This document shows positions 17,968-27,029 of a stretch of 64,000 nt of DNA, piece after piece. A program made the translations under genes and the position numbers. Source of the stretch: Lysinibacillus pinottii. Lineage in GTDB: Bacteria; Bacillota; Bacilli; Bacillales_A; Planococcaceae. The stretch is taken from assembly GCF_024753545.1 (NCBI RefSeq), contig NZ_JANTOO010000004.1, forward strand, positions 62,001 to 126,000. The letters run 5' to 3'. The notes below the pieces were generated by a model. That model was not told the DNA's origin. It worked only from the letters and a program-made list of their open reading frames with translations, and ran no database searches. Every line of letters begins with the position of its first letter. Position 1 is the first letter of the stretch.

Positions 17968-17997
17968 AGCAGATGTATATTGTATAAAATCAAAAAT

Positions 17998-20037
17998 TTA
18001 CGATATTGTCACACCTGTTTTTCCATTCGTATGATCATTATCACTGCCTTTTTTATTTGATAATACTTGAATTACAAACATGATAACAAAGATGCCTAAA
18101 CCTACCCAGTCCGAGAATTTCTCTGGATAAATAAGTAATAGACCAGTGGCTATCCCTACTATTCTTTCAAACCAATACAGTTTACGGTACCAATACCCAA
18201 TAACACCCGAACCGATGGCAACCATTCCTGTAATAGCAGTAAATACAACCCATATTATCTGTGGTACTGTCGTATCAATCATTAGTAAAGACGGTGAAAA
18301 GACAATCATATACGGTATAATAAATGCCGCAATAGCAAGCTTGGCTGAATTAACTCCTGTTTTAATAGGATCCCCACCTGAAATCCCTGAGGCTGCAAAG
18401 GCGGCTAAAGCTACAGGTGGTGTAATATCTGCAATAATTCCAAAGTAGAACACAAAGAAGTGAGCCGATAGTAATACAACTACTGGCACTAACTCTTGCG
18501 GTGTGTTAGGTGATAATAATGCTACAATGGCTGGAGCTGCAATTGTGGATGTAATCACATAATTTGCGGTAGTTGGTGCACCCATACCAAGTATAAGGGA
18601 GGCAATCATCACGAAAATTAATGTCAAAATAATACTACCACCAGCCAAAGCTACTAAACTATTGGCTAGACTTAAACCAAGCCCTGTTTTGACAACAACC
18701 CCTACAATAATTCCTGCACAAGCTGTTGCTGCCACTACACCTAACGCAGTACGAGCGCCTTCCACCAATGCATCTATCACATCCATCGGTTTAAGCCGTG
18801 TCTCCTTATTAAACATTGCAACCCCAATCGAAATAATGATTCCGTACAACGCTGCATGCATAACAGGTGTCCCCGTCAACATTAGCACGATAATCGCAAT
18901 AATCGGTAATAAAAGATAAATTTTCTTAAAAACTTCTTTTCGGTTTGGCATTTGATCATCTCTAAGACCTTTTAAACCAACTCGTTTTGCTTCAAAGTGC
19001 GTCATAATCCAAATACCTGTAAAATATAGAAGTGCTGGAATAGCTGCCGCTTTCGCTATATCCCAATAGGTAATGCCACGACCAATAAACTCTACCATTA
19101 GGAAAGCCGCTGCCCCCATAATTGGTGGCATTAGCTGACCACCCGTTGACGCTGCCGCTTCAACTGCACCTGCAAATTCTTTACGATAGCCTAGTTTTTT
19201 CATCATTGGAATCGTATAGGAGCCTGATGTTACGACATTGGCTACAGAGCTTCCCGAAATAGTACCTTGTAGTGCACTTGAAAAGACTGCTACTTTTGCT
19301 GGGCCTCCTATTAATTTACCTGCCAATGAAACGGCTAGATCATTAAAGTACTGACCGACCCCCGTTTTTACTAGAAAAGCTCCAAAGAGTAAAAATACAA
19401 ATATAAAAGTGGCTGACACACTAATCGGTGTGCCAAAAATTCCATCTGTTGTAAAATACATAAGGTTTACAATACTCTCTAAATCCTGTCCTCTATGTGC
19501 CATAAATGCCGGAAAATATGGACCATAGTAAGCATAAATTAAGAAACAAGCTGCAATAATCGTAATTGGTATCCCAACGGCACGACGAGCGGCTTCAAGC
19601 ACTAATACAACAGCGATAAGACCTACAATAAAATCCATTTGTGTGATGGAGCCATTGCGATTCACAAGCTCAGTATAGTTTAAAGACCAGTACGACCCTA
19701 CTCCCACTGAAAGCAAAGCCAATAAATAATCAAACCATGCAATTTTGTACTTTGGTGCTTTTTTACGAGCAGGAAATAGTAGAAAAATAAGTGTCAAACC
19801 AAAGCCTAAATGGATGGTACGTTGAATTTGTGCTGGGAATTGCCCGAAAATGGCTGTATAAAGTTGAAACAAAGAGAATGCTAAAAGACCATAGAAAATG
19901 ACATGCCTCATAATACCTGTTACAGCTCTTACGTTGGATTCAATATCATATTTTTCTAATATAGCTTGTTGCTCTTCAGCAGAAATTTGCTCGAATTCTT
20001 CTACTCTTTCTTTCTTTGCTTTTTCCTGTGTTGTCAT
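17998..20037 (-). CDS. TRAP transporter fused DctQM permease (4TM/12TM)
   Basis: A 679-residue membrane protein joining the small DctQ-like domain (residues ~50-200, about four to five helices) and the large DctM-like transport domain (rest). Typical DctM motifs are visible: ALQGTISGSSVANVVTSGSYTIPMMKKLGY near residue 255, GGQLMPPIMGAAAFLMVEF near 305 and GMGAPTTANYVITSTIAAPAI near 500. TRAP systems import organic acids with the Na+ gradient, fed by an extracellular binding protein. The ATG at 20037 overlaps the DUF1850 stop as ATGA and has AAAGGAG upstream, showing translational coupling. It is the last gene of the three-gene TAXI-TRAP operon. Confidence 0.9.
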   Translation of the reverse strand: MTTQEKAKKERVEEFEQISAEEQQAILEKYDIESNVRAVTGIMRHVIFYGLLAFSLFQLYTAIFGQFPAQIQRTIHLGFGLTLIFLLFPARKKAPKYKIAWFDYLLALLSVGVGSYWSLNYTELVNRNGSITQMDFIVGLIAVVLVLEAARRAVGIPITIIAACFLIYAYYGPYFPAFMAHRGQDLESIVNLMYFTTDGIFGTPISVSATFIFVFLLFGAFLVKTGVGQYFNDLAVSLAGKLIGGPAKVAVFSSALQGTISGSSVANVVTSGSYTIPMMKKLGYRKEFAGAVEAAASTGGQLMPPIMGAAAFLMVEFIGRGITYWDIAKAAAIPALLYFTGIWIMTHFEAKRVGLKGLRDDQMPNRKEVFKKIYLLLPIIAIIVLMLTGTPVMHAALYGIIISIGVAMFNKETRLKPMDVIDALVEGARTALGVVAATACAGIIVGVVVKTGLGLSLANSLVALAGGSIILTLIFVMIASLILGMGAPTTANYVITSTIAAPAIVALLSPNTPQELVPVVVLLSAHFFVFYFGIIADITPPVALAAFAASGISGGDPIKTGVNSAKLAIAAFIIPYMIVFSPSLLMIDTTVPQIIWVVFTAITGMVAIGSGVIGYWYRKLYWFERIVGIATGLLLIYPEKFSDWVGLGIFVIMFVIQVLSNKKGSDNDHTNGKTGVTIS

Positions 20038-20552
20038 TTCATTCTTACTCCTTTCCACTGTTCGTATAGTGATAGGTGCCTGATTTCAAATAAATAGGAT
20101 TTTCCCCTTTGTAAATCTTTTTTTAAATCATATTCCACGTCTTCGTAGTTGAATACCAGGTCTAAACCCAAATCGCCAATTAAAATGGTAAAATTGTCAA
20201 TTTCACGATGGTCATCAAATTGAAGAACGTATTTGCCGTCCCTTTCTATAAACGTTTGGCCCTCCTCGGCATAGCCTGGCATACCTATTGCTAAATCTTC
20301 ATATTCCATCTCTAACATCTGAATACGATTTCCCTTAACATATTGATAGGATTCGTATACATCTGAATTATGTATGGAGTGGGTATATCTAATTTGAAAT
20401 TTTTCACTTTCAGTAATTGGTATGTAGTGCACTCTCGGATTTGCCATGCGCGTTTCTGTAAAGCTGAATACCTTTTGAAATGGAAGAATAACTACAATAA
20501 TTAAGCAGAAGATTACTAAAACTACTGTAATACTAACTTTCCCCTGTTGCAT
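20034..20552 (-). CDS. DUF1850 domain protein of the TAXI-TRAP operon
   Basis: A 172-residue protein with one N-terminal membrane anchor (residues ~8-28) and a ~140-residue extracellular DUF1850 domain marked by RYTHSIHNSDVYESYQY near residue 53 and EYEDLAIGMPGYAEEG near 85. DUF1850 genes commonly accompany TAXI-type TRAP transporters, but their role is not known. Here it lies between the binding protein and permease genes and overlaps the permease start by four bases (ATGA). A weak CTATAC/GTATAG hairpin in the 114-bp gap upstream could adjust the higher expression of the binding protein. Confidence 0.8.
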   Translation of the reverse strand: MQQGKVSITVVLVIFCLIIVVILPFQKVFSFTETRMANPRVHYIPITESEKFQIRYTHSIHNSDVYESYQYVKGNRIQMLEMEYEDLAIGMPGYAEEGQTFIERDGKYVLQFDDHREIDNFTILIGDLGLDLVFNYEDVEYDLKKDLQRGKSYLFEIRHLSLYEQWKGVRMK

Positions 20553-20666
20553 TTCATCCTTCTCCCCACTTTAAAAGCTACTCGCCTATACTTCACCGTA
20601 TAGTAGGAAAAAGACTCGAAGCTTTACGCAATCCGAGCCCCCTTCATATTTTAGTAATCGTTTTGT

Positions 20667-21659
20667 CTATTTTTTCTCATCAAAGTACTTTTGAGCGCCT
20701 GGATGAATGTCAATACTAATTCCATCTAAACCTGTTTCAGCTTTGATAAATCTACCTTTATCATGAGAGATTTTATCAGTATTATCATAGATAGCTTTTG
20801 TCATAGCATAGACAACATCCTCTGGTAGTTCCTTTTTCACGGCTAACATAGCAAGAACTGAAACTGTTTCTGTATCTTCTGCAATTCCATAAGTCCCTGC
20901 TTTTACTGTATCCTTTGCATAATAAGGATATTTAGCAATTAATTCATCTGCTTTACCTGCATCTACACCAACAATATTTACTTTCGTTGTAGCATTTAAC
21001 GCTTCAACTGCACCTGTTGGCGTACCTGCAGTAATAAATGCCGCATCAATTTGGCCTGATTGAAGACCATCTGTTGACTCCCCAAAATCTAAATTTTGAG
21101 CTTTGATATCATCCATCGTTAAGCCGTGAATCTCCAGTAATTGCTCGGCATTCGCATAAGTACCTGAACCAGGTGCCCCTACAGACACTTTTTTCCCTTT
21201 TAAATCCGCATAAGTCTTAATGCCTGTTGCTTCTGTAGTAACTAATTGTACTGTTTCAGGATAAAGAGCACCTAAAGCTGAAATTGTATCAATTTTCTTT
21301 CCATCGAACATTAACTTTCCTTCCGTAGCATAGTAAGCAATATCCGTTTGAACAAATGCAATTTCGCCTTTACCTTCTTGCAAAGCAGTCATATTAGCAG
21401 CAGATGCCTGAGACACCTCAGCAGTTGTTTTGATATCCGTTTCTGTCGTAATTAAATCAGCAAATGTACCGCCAAGTGCATAGTAAGTACCTTGTGTTCC
21501 ACCAGTTAATAAGCTTAAAAATTTGGGCTTTTCAGATGACTCCGAAGCGTTCTCGTTCGTATCCTTAGAGCCACTTCCCCCATCTGACCCACATGCAGCT
21601 AAAATCATTAGTGCAAACGCACTTAATAATAGCAACCATTTAAATTGTGTCTTTTTCAT
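20667..21659 (-). CDS. TAXI family TRAP transporter solute-binding lipoprotein
   Basis: A 330-residue extracellular substrate-binding protein. The signal peptide ends in a lipobox (ILAACGSD, Cys at residue 23), so it is tethered to the outer face of the membrane, followed by a Ser/Asn/Glu-rich linker. The TAXI fold is shown by LLTGGTQGTYYALGGTFADL near residue 50, AFVQTDIAYYATEG near 100, and GKKVSVGAPGSGTYANAEQLL near 155. Relatives bind dicarboxylates such as glutamate or 2-oxoglutarate. The ATG follows GAGGGGGAAA. First gene of the operon, with a promoter at 21704-21731. Confidence 0.9.
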   Translation of the reverse strand: MKKTQFKWLLLLSAFALMILAACGSDGGSGSKDTNENASESSEKPKFLSLLTGGTQGTYYALGGTFADLITTETDIKTTAEVSQASAANMTALQEGKGEIAFVQTDIAYYATEGKLMFDGKKIDTISALGALYPETVQLVTTEATGIKTYADLKGKKVSVGAPGSGTYANAEQLLEIHGLTMDDIKAQNLDFGESTDGLQSGQIDAAFITAGTPTGAVEALNATTKVNIVGVDAGKADELIAKYPYYAKDTVKAGTYGIAEDTETVSVLAMLAVKKELPEDVVYAMTKAIYDNTDKISHDKGRFIKAETGLDGISIDIHPGAQKYFDEKK

Positions 21660-21703
21660 AGTATTTTCCCCCTCTGTATAATAGTAAAGGCAATCTACTT
21701 AAA

Positions 21704-21731
21704 ATTATCAAATTTAGTATTATTATGTCAA
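21704..21731 (-). promoter_or_regulatory. Leftward sigma-A promoter of the TRAP operon
   Basis: TTGACA (complement of 21726-21731), 16-base spacer, GATAAT (complement of 21704-21709), about 45 bases before the start codon. No operator palindrome is obvious. The remaining bases to 21900 are AT-rich with no gene. Confidence 0.65.
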
Positions 21732-21903
21732 TTAGTTTATAGTAAATTCTGAATTTTATGTTTATGCACCCCTTTATAAACTTCATTGATATTCATCAGC
21801 AGTTTATTATTTAATTAACCTATTTTTATCTATAAAAAACCTTTAATTTCTAAGTTCAAGACTCTCCCCTTATGTATTAAAACTGTATATGAATGATGAA
21901 ATC

Positions 21904-21938
21904 AAAAAACTGCATCCAATAGTGGATACAGTTTTTTA
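21904..21938 (-). terminator. Rho-independent terminator after the SOD gene
   Basis: AAAAAACTG(C)ATCCA pairs with TGGAT(A)CAGTTTTTT; run of T on both strands, directly after the SOD stop codon. Confidence 0.85.
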
Positions 21939-21948
21939 CATATTTCTT

Positions 21949-22500
21949 CTATTGAATGACACCACAAGCAATTCTTGCCCCTGAATTACCTGCTGGATCT
22001 GTTTTATAATCATCTGCTGACTCATGAATAACGATGGAACTACCATCACTGTCTAACAAAGAATTTGGCTGATCTTTTTGTAGTGTTAGCCCTTCTGCTA
22101 AGAAGTTTAAATCGACATTGCCATCGTCACCAACCTCTAGATTTGGTAAATCCCCTAAATGATAACCATTGGGATTTAACTTACCATGCTCTTTCTTGGT
22201 CGGATTAAAGTGCGAACCAGCCGATTCAAATTTAGGGGGCTCACACTTCCCTACTTCATGAATATGAATTCCATGTGTACCTGGGGGTAGTCCTGTTAAT
22301 GCCAGTGTCATCATAACACCATTATCTTCTTCCTGAAAATACGCATTCCCATAGCTTTCGTTATTTGCACCAATTACTTTTGCAGTAGCTGTTAAGGGGG
22401 ATGACGCATTTACTTGTACTTTTTCTTCTTTCTTATCAAAGAAACCACAACCACCCACTAAAACTAATAAAGAAAGGCTAATTAAGCTTGTTTTTTTCAT
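21949..22500 (-). CDS. Cu/Zn-type superoxide dismutase lipoprotein
   Basis: A 183-residue secreted protein with a signal peptide ending in lipobox LVGGC (Cys 18), so it is membrane-tethered outside the cell. The Cu/Zn SOD fold is complete: copper ligands in GIHIHEVG (two His), SHFNP (bridging His) and IVIHES; zinc ligands also in KEHGK and YHLGD (His and Asp). The Cys in GKCEPP and the Cys in ARIACGV can form the conserved disulfide, and the Arg beside the latter matches the active-site Arg. Bacillus subtilis YojM is known to have lost copper-site residues; none are missing here, which predicts an active enzyme. ATG follows GAGGAGGT. Confidence 0.88.
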   Translation of the reverse strand: MKKTSLISLSLLVLVGGCGFFDKKEEKVQVNASSPLTATAKVIGANNESYGNAYFQEEDNGVMMTLALTGLPPGTHGIHIHEVGKCEPPKFESAGSHFNPTKKEHGKLNPNGYHLGDLPNLEVGDDGNVDLNFLAEGLTLQKDQPNSLLDSDGSSIVIHESADDYKTDPAGNSGARIACGVIQ

Positions 22501-22590
22501 AAAAATACCTCCTCTTATTTCTGATGGTTTCCAAGTTAATCAATAGTTATGCACTTCTTATAAATTTTACCGAGGTTGTTACATGCACAA

Positions 22591-22618
22591 AAGGGACTTC
22601 TCTAATGAGAAATCCCTT
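22591..22618 (-). terminator. Rho-independent terminator after the LysM-3D gene
   Basis: AAGGGA(C)TTCTC pairs with GAGAA(A)TCCCTT around a TAAT loop, seven bases beyond the stop of the LysM-3D gene; leftward tail is TTTTG. Confidence 0.7.
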
Positions 22619-22624
22619 CATTAT

Positions 22625-23380
22625 TTAGTCTAAAATTTTTACGGTTACAGTTTTGACACCCCACTGAAGAGCCTGTCCCTCGGTAGGAATAAATACATCA
22701 ATTTTATTTCCCTTAATAGCTCCACCCGTGTCAGCCGCAATCGCTTCACCATAGCCTTCAACCCATACCTTTGAACCAAGTGGAATGACACGAGGATCAA
22801 CTGCAATTACCTTTAAGTTTGGATTGGATCGAATATCCGTTCCATTCGCTGTAATTCCTGAGCAACCTTCACAATATGCTGTATAGGCAGTAGCACGCAT
22901 TGTTAACGTTCTTCCAGAACCATTTGATGGAGCACTCACAGGTTTTGTTTTTGCTGTTGTAGCAGCCTTAGGTGTAACTGCTTCGGATGTTTTAGGTTTC
23001 GGTTTAGCAGCCGAAGCTTTTATAGCTATTGATTCACCAGCAAAGATTAAATCTGTAGCAAGGTTATTCCATGCTTTTAGTTCATCTACTGTTATATCGT
23101 TTTTACGTGCGATTGAAAATAATGTGTCACCACCTTTTATGACATATTCATCTTCCAATGTTTTTTCTGTATTTGATGTATCCTTCACTAAATCTTGCTC
23201 TGGATAAAACCATAACGAGTCCATTTCTGTAAATTGTTGAAATTCTCCAACAGTTAAATTATAAATTTGAGGGAGTGCCCACAATATATTGCCGGAATTG
23301 TCTTTCGCAGAGGAAGGACTGGCATATAGGCTCAAACCAACGGTCAAAGTTACTGCTAAAGCTAAAGCTTTCTTCTTCAT
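22625..23380 (-). CDS. LysM-3D domain secreted cell-wall protein (YocH-like)
   Basis: A 251-residue secreted protein: signal peptide (residues ~1-27, ending ASPSSAKD), a spacer, one LysM peptidoglycan-binding module (YVIKGGDTLFSIARKNDITVDELKAWNNL, residues ~85-125), a Lys/Pro/Ala-rich linker and a C-terminal 3D domain (residues ~160-251) with YTAYCEGCSGITANG, VIAVDPRVIPLGSKVWVEG and AADTGGAIKGNKIDVF. The 3D barrel with its Asp residues is that of lytic-transglycosylase-like stationary-phase hydrolases such as YocH. Start ATG at 23380 has GGAGGT ten bases upstream; the longer TTG start would consume it. A ~150-base structured leader precedes it. Confidence 0.88.
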   Translation of the reverse strand: MKKKALALAVTLTVGLSLYASPSSAKDNSGNILWALPQIYNLTVGEFQQFTEMDSLWFYPEQDLVKDTSNTEKTLEDEYVIKGGDTLFSIARKNDITVDELKAWNNLATDLIFAGESIAIKASAAKPKPKTSEAVTPKAATTAKTKPVSAPSNGSGRTLTMRATAYTAYCEGCSGITANGTDIRSNPNLKVIAVDPRVIPLGSKVWVEGYGEAIAADTGGAIKGNKIDVFIPTEGQALQWGVKTVTVKILD

Positions 23381-23412
23381 GTTTAGTAATACCTCCAATA
23401 TTTTATTATTTT

Positions 23413-23478
23413 TTGCAAGTCTGCCGTTAGCACGCTAGAGTTAAATAATCTAGTATGCAATCAACAGTAAGCTCGCAA
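23413..23478 (-). promoter_or_regulatory. Long imperfect hairpin in the leader of the LysM-3D gene
   Basis: The leader folds into one 66-base hairpin: TTGCGAG pairs with CTTGCAA at the base, CTGTT with AACGG in the middle and GCATACTAGA with TCTAGCGTGC at the top, loop of nine. It ends about 20 bases before the ribosome binding site and has no terminator-like T run, so a role in mRNA stability or translation is more likely than attenuation. It does not match the c-di-AMP (ydaO) riboswitch that controls many such genes. Confidence 0.6.
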
Positions 23479-23535
23479 ATTAATAACTCAGGGCTATCTG
23501 CCTGATATTAGGAATTATTACTATAAAAACGGAAA

Positions 23536-23565
23536 ATTATACAATTTCGATTATTTTTTTAGCAA
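23536..23565 (-). promoter_or_regulatory. Leftward promoter of the LysM-3D gene
   Basis: TTGCTA (complement of 23560-23565), 18-base spacer, TATAAT (complement of 23536-23541). Gives a leader of about 150 bases. The rest of the gap to 23826 shows no gene. Confidence 0.55.
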
Positions 23566-23826
23566 ATTGTCCAATTAGATGGAAAATAATCATTGTTTAG
23601 ACTAGTATTTTTTATATTAGATATTTACTATTTAAGGGCAATAGAAGAGATAAATATTGGAAATTAATCCAGAAGATAATCGTAAGTAACATACAAGGAA
23701 TCTAAATAGTCTGCTGCCCTTCAATCTGGACAATTTATCTCAGCAGCCAGTCTCTACACATCTGTACAAGGTTAGTTATCTCAATCTAATAACCTCTAGA
23801 CTGGAATGGAAAGGTCTTGTTTTATT

Positions 23827-24885
23827 GTGATTCGGGCGATATTGGTGGACGATGAGCCTTTAGCACTTGTCAGTATGAATAAACACTTGCAAGAATTTGA
23901 TAGGATTGAGGTTATTGAAACTTTTACATCTGTAAAAGAACTCCTTATCGAGGGACCGAACTTAGACTTTCAAGTAGCATTTCTAGATATTGAAATGCCA
24001 AGTATGAATGGATTAGAGATTGCGGAATTATTAACATCGTGGAATCATAGCATCTATATTGTTTTTGTTACTGCTTATCGAGACTATGCTGTGCAAGCCT
24101 TCGAGCTACCATCAATTGATTACCTGTTAAAGCCTGCTTCAACATCTCGCTTAGCAACGACTATTTATAGAATTGAGGAACTACTTCACCCAAAAATAAC
24201 GTCCTTACCAACATTATGTCATTCAGCACCGTTGTTAAAAATAAAATGCTTCGGAGAATTTGTTGTTTCCTATGAGGGAAAACCTCTTCATCGTATTTAA
24301 AACGAAAGAATTGTTTGCATTGCTGTTTTCACATCTTAATCCCCCTGTTTCTCGTGATACTATTATTGATAATTTTGGGGTTATACTGAATTTAATAAAG
24401 CAAGGGTTCAATAGCATATCACTCTTTCATATCTTCGCTCCTCTCTTTCAGCATATGGCTTTTTAGAGGTAATCGTATACGAACGGGAGTTATATTTTAA
24501 CACTAGACAATATTGAATGTGATGCTATTGATTTAGAGATTATTTTGAATAAAAAAGAACAAATTGAAAAATTAGATATTAAAAGGGCTGAAGCACTTCT
24601 TCAAAATTATCGTGGGGAATTTATGGCAACGATGGCCTATCCATGGATAGCTAGCAAAGTTAATTTGATGAATAAATTATTTACTCAATTCCTGAAAGAA
24701 CTCGCCCATTATTGTGAACAAATATAGGTTGTCAAAAATCTAGAACGAACGTTACTTATAGCTCTAGAGTTAAATCCGTATTCTGATCAAGCTGTCCAGG
24801 GATTAATCAAGCACTATTCTAATATTGGGAACCGTGCAGAGGCTATAAAGATTTATAACTCTTTTCAACATACTCAATTGTCTTG
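23827..24885 (+). pseudogene. Decayed response regulator with SARP/BTAD output domain
   Basis: Residues from 23827 (GTG) encode an intact receiver domain: ILVDDEPLAL acidic pocket, FLDIEMPSMNG phospho-acceptor Asp and YLLKPAS Lys. After it the frame runs into a DNA-binding start (KIKCFGEFVVSYEGKPL) and breaks at a TAA near 24298. Pieces of the rest follow in other frames: a winged-helix portion around 24260-24466, YILTLDNIECDAIDLEIIL and a BTAD-like portion around 24500-24727, an in-frame TAG at 24725, then LERTLLIALELNPYSDQAVQGLIKHY to about 24885. At least two frameshifts and one stop are needed, so the gene is dead. Originally a ~380-residue SARP-family response regulator. No partner kinase lies nearby. 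Confidence 0.85.
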
Positions 24886-24953
24886 AATGCTTTGCCTATG
24901 CAGGAAACAACCAATCTTTTTCAAATCATTTCAGAACAAGAGTGACGAAAAAG

Positions 24954-24982
24954 AGCATGCTAGTGTAGAAAGCTAGCATGCT
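24954..24982. terminator. Bidirectional terminator
   Basis: AGCATGCTAG pairs with CTAGCATGCT, between the decayed regulator and the convergent diguanylate cyclase gene, with short T tails on both sides. Confidence 0.75.
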
Positions 24983-24987
24983 TTTAC

Positions 24988-25968
24988 TCATGATTTAATA
25001 ATCATTTGTCTCATATTCCTTACTACGCATAAACAGTTTCTTCCTGATTGTTTAGCTTTATACAGAGCATGATCTGCAATTTCTATCAATTGATTTGGGC
25101 TCTGTACATTCGGTGTAAAGGCAGTAATTCCGGCAGACATCGTAACGGGTCTACCACACGCAGTTTCCTGTAAGGCTTGTTTAACCCGCAAGCTTTCTGC
25201 TAGTTCTACCGCTTCATCTATACTCCTTGAAGGCAAAATAATCATAAACTCTTCTCCACCATATCTGAAGCACATACCTTGCTCCCCCATATTAAGCTGC
25301 ATATGATGAGCAAAGGCTTTTAATACTTCATCCCCTACGGTATGACCATACGTATCGTTTATACTTTTAAAATCATCTAAATCAATTAGTATTACCGCAT
25401 GCGGAACTTTATTAATAATTAATTCATGGAGAGTTTGATCCATTATTCTGCGATTCGGAATACCTGTTAATGAGTCAACATTTAATTGCTCCGTTAAATC
25501 AGTAATTTTACTTTCTGCGCAAATCATCATATTTTGTACGCTTCTTTTCAGTATCTTTGCTTCATAATACCAATCAGCAATTTGTTCCTTCTCCTGCCCG
25601 TTTTCCCCAGCTTCTATCATCGTTGAAAGTTCATTTAGGGGACGTACTATTTTTAAAACTAGCCATATAGCGAGCACTAATACTACAGCAATGACTAAAA
25701 TAATCGGGACAATAACCTTTTTTAAAAACAGGCTAAAAGGAATAACCTTTTCATTTGTAGCCTCTTCCTTCAGCAAGCCCTCTAGATAGCCGTCCTTCAT
25801 TGCCGAAGATTCCTTTACGTATGTATCTTGCATTACACGTTGATTTTCCATCAAAATTTCATTAAAACTTTGATAGCTACTCCAAATACTAACACTAGAC
25901 GTCGCGAGTACAACCATTATTGTCATACTAACAATAAGAAATGATAACTTTAACTTGAATTTACCCAC
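24988..25968 (-). CDS. Membrane-bound diguanylate cyclase (GGDEF)
   Basis: A 326-residue inner-membrane protein: TM1 at ~8-30, a short ~50-residue external segment, TM2 at ~83-107, a HAMP-like/coiled linker (VRPLNELSTMIEAGENG) and a GGDEF domain at ~160-320. The active site reads GGEEF at residues 237-241, with LDDFKSINDTYGHTVGDEVL upstream, so it should make cyclic di-GMP. The RxxD inhibitory site expected about five residues before GGEEF is absent. The very small external loop suggests it senses membrane or lipid-soluble cues. The start is a GTG at 25968 with GGGAG upstream at long spacing; a slightly later start is possible. Confidence 0.88.
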   Translation of the reverse strand: MGKFKLKLSFLIVSMTIMVVLATSSVSIWSSYQSFNEILMENQRVMQDTYVKESSAMKDGYLEGLLKEEATNEKVIPFSLFLKKVIVPIILVIAVVLVLAIWLVLKIVRPLNELSTMIEAGENGQEKEQIADWYYEAKILKRSVQNMMICAESKITDLTEQLNVDSLTGIPNRRIMDQTLHELIINKVPHAVILIDLDDFKSINDTYGHTVGDEVLKAFAHHMQLNMGEQGMCFRYGGEEFMIILPSRSIDEAVELAESLRVKQALQETACGRPVTMSAGITAFTPNVQSPNQLIEIADHALYKAKQSGRNCLCVVRNMRQMIIKS

Positions 25969-26262
25969 AATAGATCATTTCTCCCATTGAGATGATTTTT
26001 TCGTTAAATCTTATCTATGTTTTAACTTAAACTTTATTTAATATATCTATTTAATCATCATACGCCATACTTCTTAAAGAAAACTTAACAGCTGGGCATT
26101 TTTTACTTTAATGAGAAAAGCGCTTGAATTCAAAGAAAACATACATCTTAATTAGTTCTTTCTGTTCATTCTTAAAGTATTCTTTATAATTCTAAAGGTC
26201 TAACAAGGAGTTTAACCTTAAATAGCTTCAAGTAAGTTTGTGGTAGCTCTTTTTTTATGTTC

Positions 26263-26304
26263 CAGGGTACAATTCTTCTATAAGATTTATGGAATCAGGG
26301 TACA
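26263..26304 (+). promoter_or_regulatory. CAGGGTACA direct repeat upstream of the Bce-type regulator gene
   Basis: CAGGGTACA at 26263-26271 and again at 26296-26304, 33 bases apart (about three helical turns), the second followed by TTATAAAG just ahead of the response regulator gene. Phasing suggests a regulator binding site or a duplicated promoter element. The rest of the gap 25969-26339 is AT-rich with no gene seen. Confidence 0.4.
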
Positions 26305-26339
26305 TTATAAAGTAAAGAATGAGGGAAGGGTCGATAAAA

Positions 26340-27029
26340 ATGTACAAGATATACATAGTAGAGGACGATAGCAATATAGCTTCACTGATTGTCGAACATT
26401 TATCGAAATATCAGTTTGAATGCCATGCAGTGCAACAATTTCAGCACATCATAGAAGAATTTAATGACATCCAACCACATTTAGTCATTATGGATATAAA
26501 TCTCCCCATCTTTGATGGATATTATTGGTCACGTAAAATTCGTCAGCTTTCCATTTGTCCTATCATCATTGTCTCTGCTAGAGTCAACGATATCGATCAA
26601 GTATACGGTATCGAAAATGGTGCTGATGACTTTATTACTAAGCCATTTTCGCTAGATGTCTTTATGGCAAAGGTTAATGGTTTACTTCGGCGTACATATG
26701 GTGAGTATGCTTCCTTCGATACGTCTACCATTATAATAGCCAATACTACATTAAACCCAGACACTGTCCGTCTCCAAACAAATAGCCATGAAAGCCTGTT
26801 AACATTAAAAGAAATGCAGCTTAGTAAGCTATTATTCGAAGCCTACCCAAATGTTGTAGCTCGTCAAAAACTATTAAGTGCTATTTGGGATGATGAAACC
26901 TTTGTGGAAGAAAACACCTTATCTGTAAACATTGGTCGACTACGAAGAAAATTGGAAGCTATCCACTCACAGCTTGAAATTAAAACCATTCGTGGTCTAG
27001 GCTATCAACTTGTGGAGGAGAGAAAATGA
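26340..27029 (+). CDS. BceR-type OmpR-family response regulator
   Basis: A 229-residue response regulator: receiver domain (acidic pocket VEDDSN, phospho-acceptor Asp in VIMDINLPIFDG, conserved Lys in DDFITKPF) followed by an OmpR/PhoB winged helix (LTLKEMQLSKLLFEAYPNVVARQKLL, NTLSVNIGRLRRKLEAI, IRGLGYQL). The start at 26340 follows GAGGGAAGGG with nine-base spacing; an earlier in-frame codon would consume that site. Its stop overlaps the kinase start as ATGA. With the kinase and the downstream ABC pair it forms a Bce-type module, which senses cell-wall-active peptides and switches on its transporter. Confidence 0.9.
   Translation: MYKIYIVEDDSNIASLIVEHLSKYQFECHAVQQFQHIIEEFNDIQPHLVIMDINLPIFDGYYWSRKIRQLSICPIIIVSARVNDIDQVYGIENGADDFITKPFSLDVFMAKVNGLLRRTYGEYASFDTSTIIIANTTLNPDTVRLQTNSHESLLTLKEMQLSKLLFEAYPNVVARQKLLSAIWDDETFVEENTLSVNIGRLRRKLEAIHSQLEIKTIRGLGYQLVEERK

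Noticed and set aside
23399..23530. c-di-AMP (ydaO) riboswitch before the LysM-3D gene
   Set aside because: None of the conserved ydaO sequence blocks are present; only a simple long hairpin is seen.
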